Positions 63,368 to 64,000 of a stretch of DNA of 64,000 nucleotides are shown piece after piece. How positions within the stretch are numbered: the stretch's first letter is position 1; every line of letters begins with the position of its first letter. The DNA lies in contig VSIX01000032.1 of assembly GCA_008086245.1 (NCBI GenBank), positions 105,547-169,546 on the forward strand. The letters are read 5' to 3'. The notes beneath the pieces are model-generated. The model had not been told where the DNA came from and ran no database searches. It saw only the letters and a program-made list of their open reading frames with translations. The stretch is from Candidatus Mcinerneyibacterium aminivorans (GTDB taxonomy: Bacteria; Macinerneyibacteriota; Macinerneyibacteria; Macinerneyibacteriales; Macinerneyibacteriaceae). The translations under genes were made by a program, and so were the position numbers.

Positions 63368-64000
63368 TGGTAAGTGTTTCAGGTATTAGAGGGATAATTG
63401 GAGAAAGTCTTACCCCTGAAGTTATAGTTAACTATGTATCTGGATTTGCGGAATTTATTGATGGAAAGAAGATTGTTATTGGTAGGGATAGCAGAGAAAG
63501 TGGAGATTTCATAACAAATATTTTAAAGGGAGTACTGGTATCAAAAGGATATGATTTTATTGATTTGGGTATAGTTCCAACCCCTACAGTTTTATTAACC
63601 GTTGAAGAATTAGAAGCTGATGGCGGTATAGGAGTAACTGCCTCCCATAATCCCCAAAAATGGAATGCTTTAAAACTTGTTTCAGGTAGGGGGATGTTTT
63701 TAACCGGCTACGAAGGAAAAAAATTTTTAGATATTGTAAAAAAACATAAGTATAATTATACTAAATACAATAAAATTGGAAAGGGAAAAATATACAGAAA
63801 CGCTGTAAATAATCATATAAATAAAATTTTAAAAACCGTTAATACTGAAATTATTAAAGAGAAAAATTTCAAGGTGGTTTTAGATTGTGTAAATGGCGCC
63901 GGCGGGGTAATGTCCCCCAAGTTGCTGGAAAAATTGGGTTGTGAGGTTGTTACTATTAATGAAGAACCACATGGTAAATTCCCAAGAACTCCTGAACCCA
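63355..64000 (+). CDS. Phosphoglucosamine mutase-type phosphohexomutase, 5' part (runs off the edge)
   Basis: The frame opens at the ATG at 63355, overlapping the GlmU-like gene by 13 bases, and stays open to the window end (about 215 codons). It has the fold and motifs of the phosphohexomutase family: SVSGIRGIIGE at the N-terminus, VIGRDSRESG, LGIVPTPTVL and the catalytic phosphoserine loop VTASHNP (Ser97), followed by FKVVLDCVNGAGG. GlmM is the likeliest identity given the GlmU-like neighbour; phosphomannomutase is possible. The C-terminal sugar-specificity loop is off the edge. Confidence 0.85.
   Translation, partial: MAELMVSVSGIRGIIGESLTPEVIVNYVSGFAEFIDGKKIVIGRDSRESGDFITNILKGVLVSKGYDFIDLGIVPTPTVLLTVEELEADGGIGVTASHNPQKWNALKLVSGRGMFLTGYEGKKFLDIVKKHKYNYTKYNKIGKGKIYRNAVNNHINKILKTVNTEIIKEKNFKVVLDCVNGAGGVMSPKLLEKLGCEVVTINEEPHGKFPRTPEP

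Overview
The window is a strongly A+T-rich bacterial chromosome segment with densely packed genes, many joined by ATGA-type overlaps, and nearly all on the + strand. The cell is a diderm with KDO-type lipopolysaccharide (kdsA, kdsD, kdsC), three-step lipoprotein processing (lspA, lnt, two visible lipoproteins), a secretin-based type IV pilus or type II secretion machine, a PorV-like beta-barrel and a SPOR lipoprotein. Metabolism looks anaerobic and amino-acid or 2-oxoacid based: a ferredoxin-dependent 2-oxoacid oxidoreductase, a malic enzyme, a lysine 2,3-aminomutase-like radical SAM enzyme and a lysine 6-dehydrogenase-like enzyme. Two gene orders are Firmicutes-like in spite of the outer membrane: yggS-yggT-divIVA, and SRP RNA-dnaX-ybaB-recR. 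I cannot name the organism. A deep-branching low-GC diderm lineage fits best (inference).

Layout. 1-2.3 kb: end of a PilN/O/P/Q-like cluster. 2.3-10 kb: lnt, korAB and a pyrimidine operon pyrC-K-D-F. 10-15.7 kb: membrane genes, yggS-yggT-divIVA-pnp, a FlgD-like exported protein and a PorV-like barrel. 15.7-22.2 kb: ileS-dksA-lspA-pyrB-pyrI-marR-kamA, so UMP synthesis is split over two operons. 22.3-28 kb: exbB, clpC, SRP RNA, dnaX-ybaB-recR. 28.5-35.6 kb: kdsA-kdsD-kdsC, valS, an MrfA-type helicase. 36-42.6 kb: a lipoprotein propeller, a deformylase-like protein, a minus-strand ubiB operon, a frameshifted C39 peptidase, a flavin reductase and DUF1848. 42.7 kb: a candidate small RNA. 43-48.7 kb: M18 aminopeptidase, lysine-dehydrogenase-like gene, antiporter, nitroreductase. 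48.9-54.6 kb: panD, a TPR protein, class III cyclase, yraN and a sensor kinase in one coupled run. 55-64 kb: an RNA methyltransferase, malic enzyme, NIF3, thioredoxin, HtrA, DUF5683, LPP20 and SPOR envelope proteins, and an alternative GlmU with the start of glmM.

Most noteworthy items: (1) a family of about ten short intergenic palindromes, stem AAAAT-n-n-C with a 3-5 nt loop, several preceded by ACT-rich words and several lying just upstream of -35 boxes; (2) two genes, the rlmD-like and NIF3 genes, whose promoters place transcription starts on or next to the start codon, suggesting leaderless mRNAs; (3) a C39 peptidase interrupted at a run of seven C; (4) a candidate terminated small RNA at 42.7 kb with two mutually exclusive hairpins; (5) a deformylase with an altered second motif. 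No tRNA, CRISPR array or insertion sequence was seen. Several start codons are chosen by Shine-Dalgarno spacing rather than by longest ORF.
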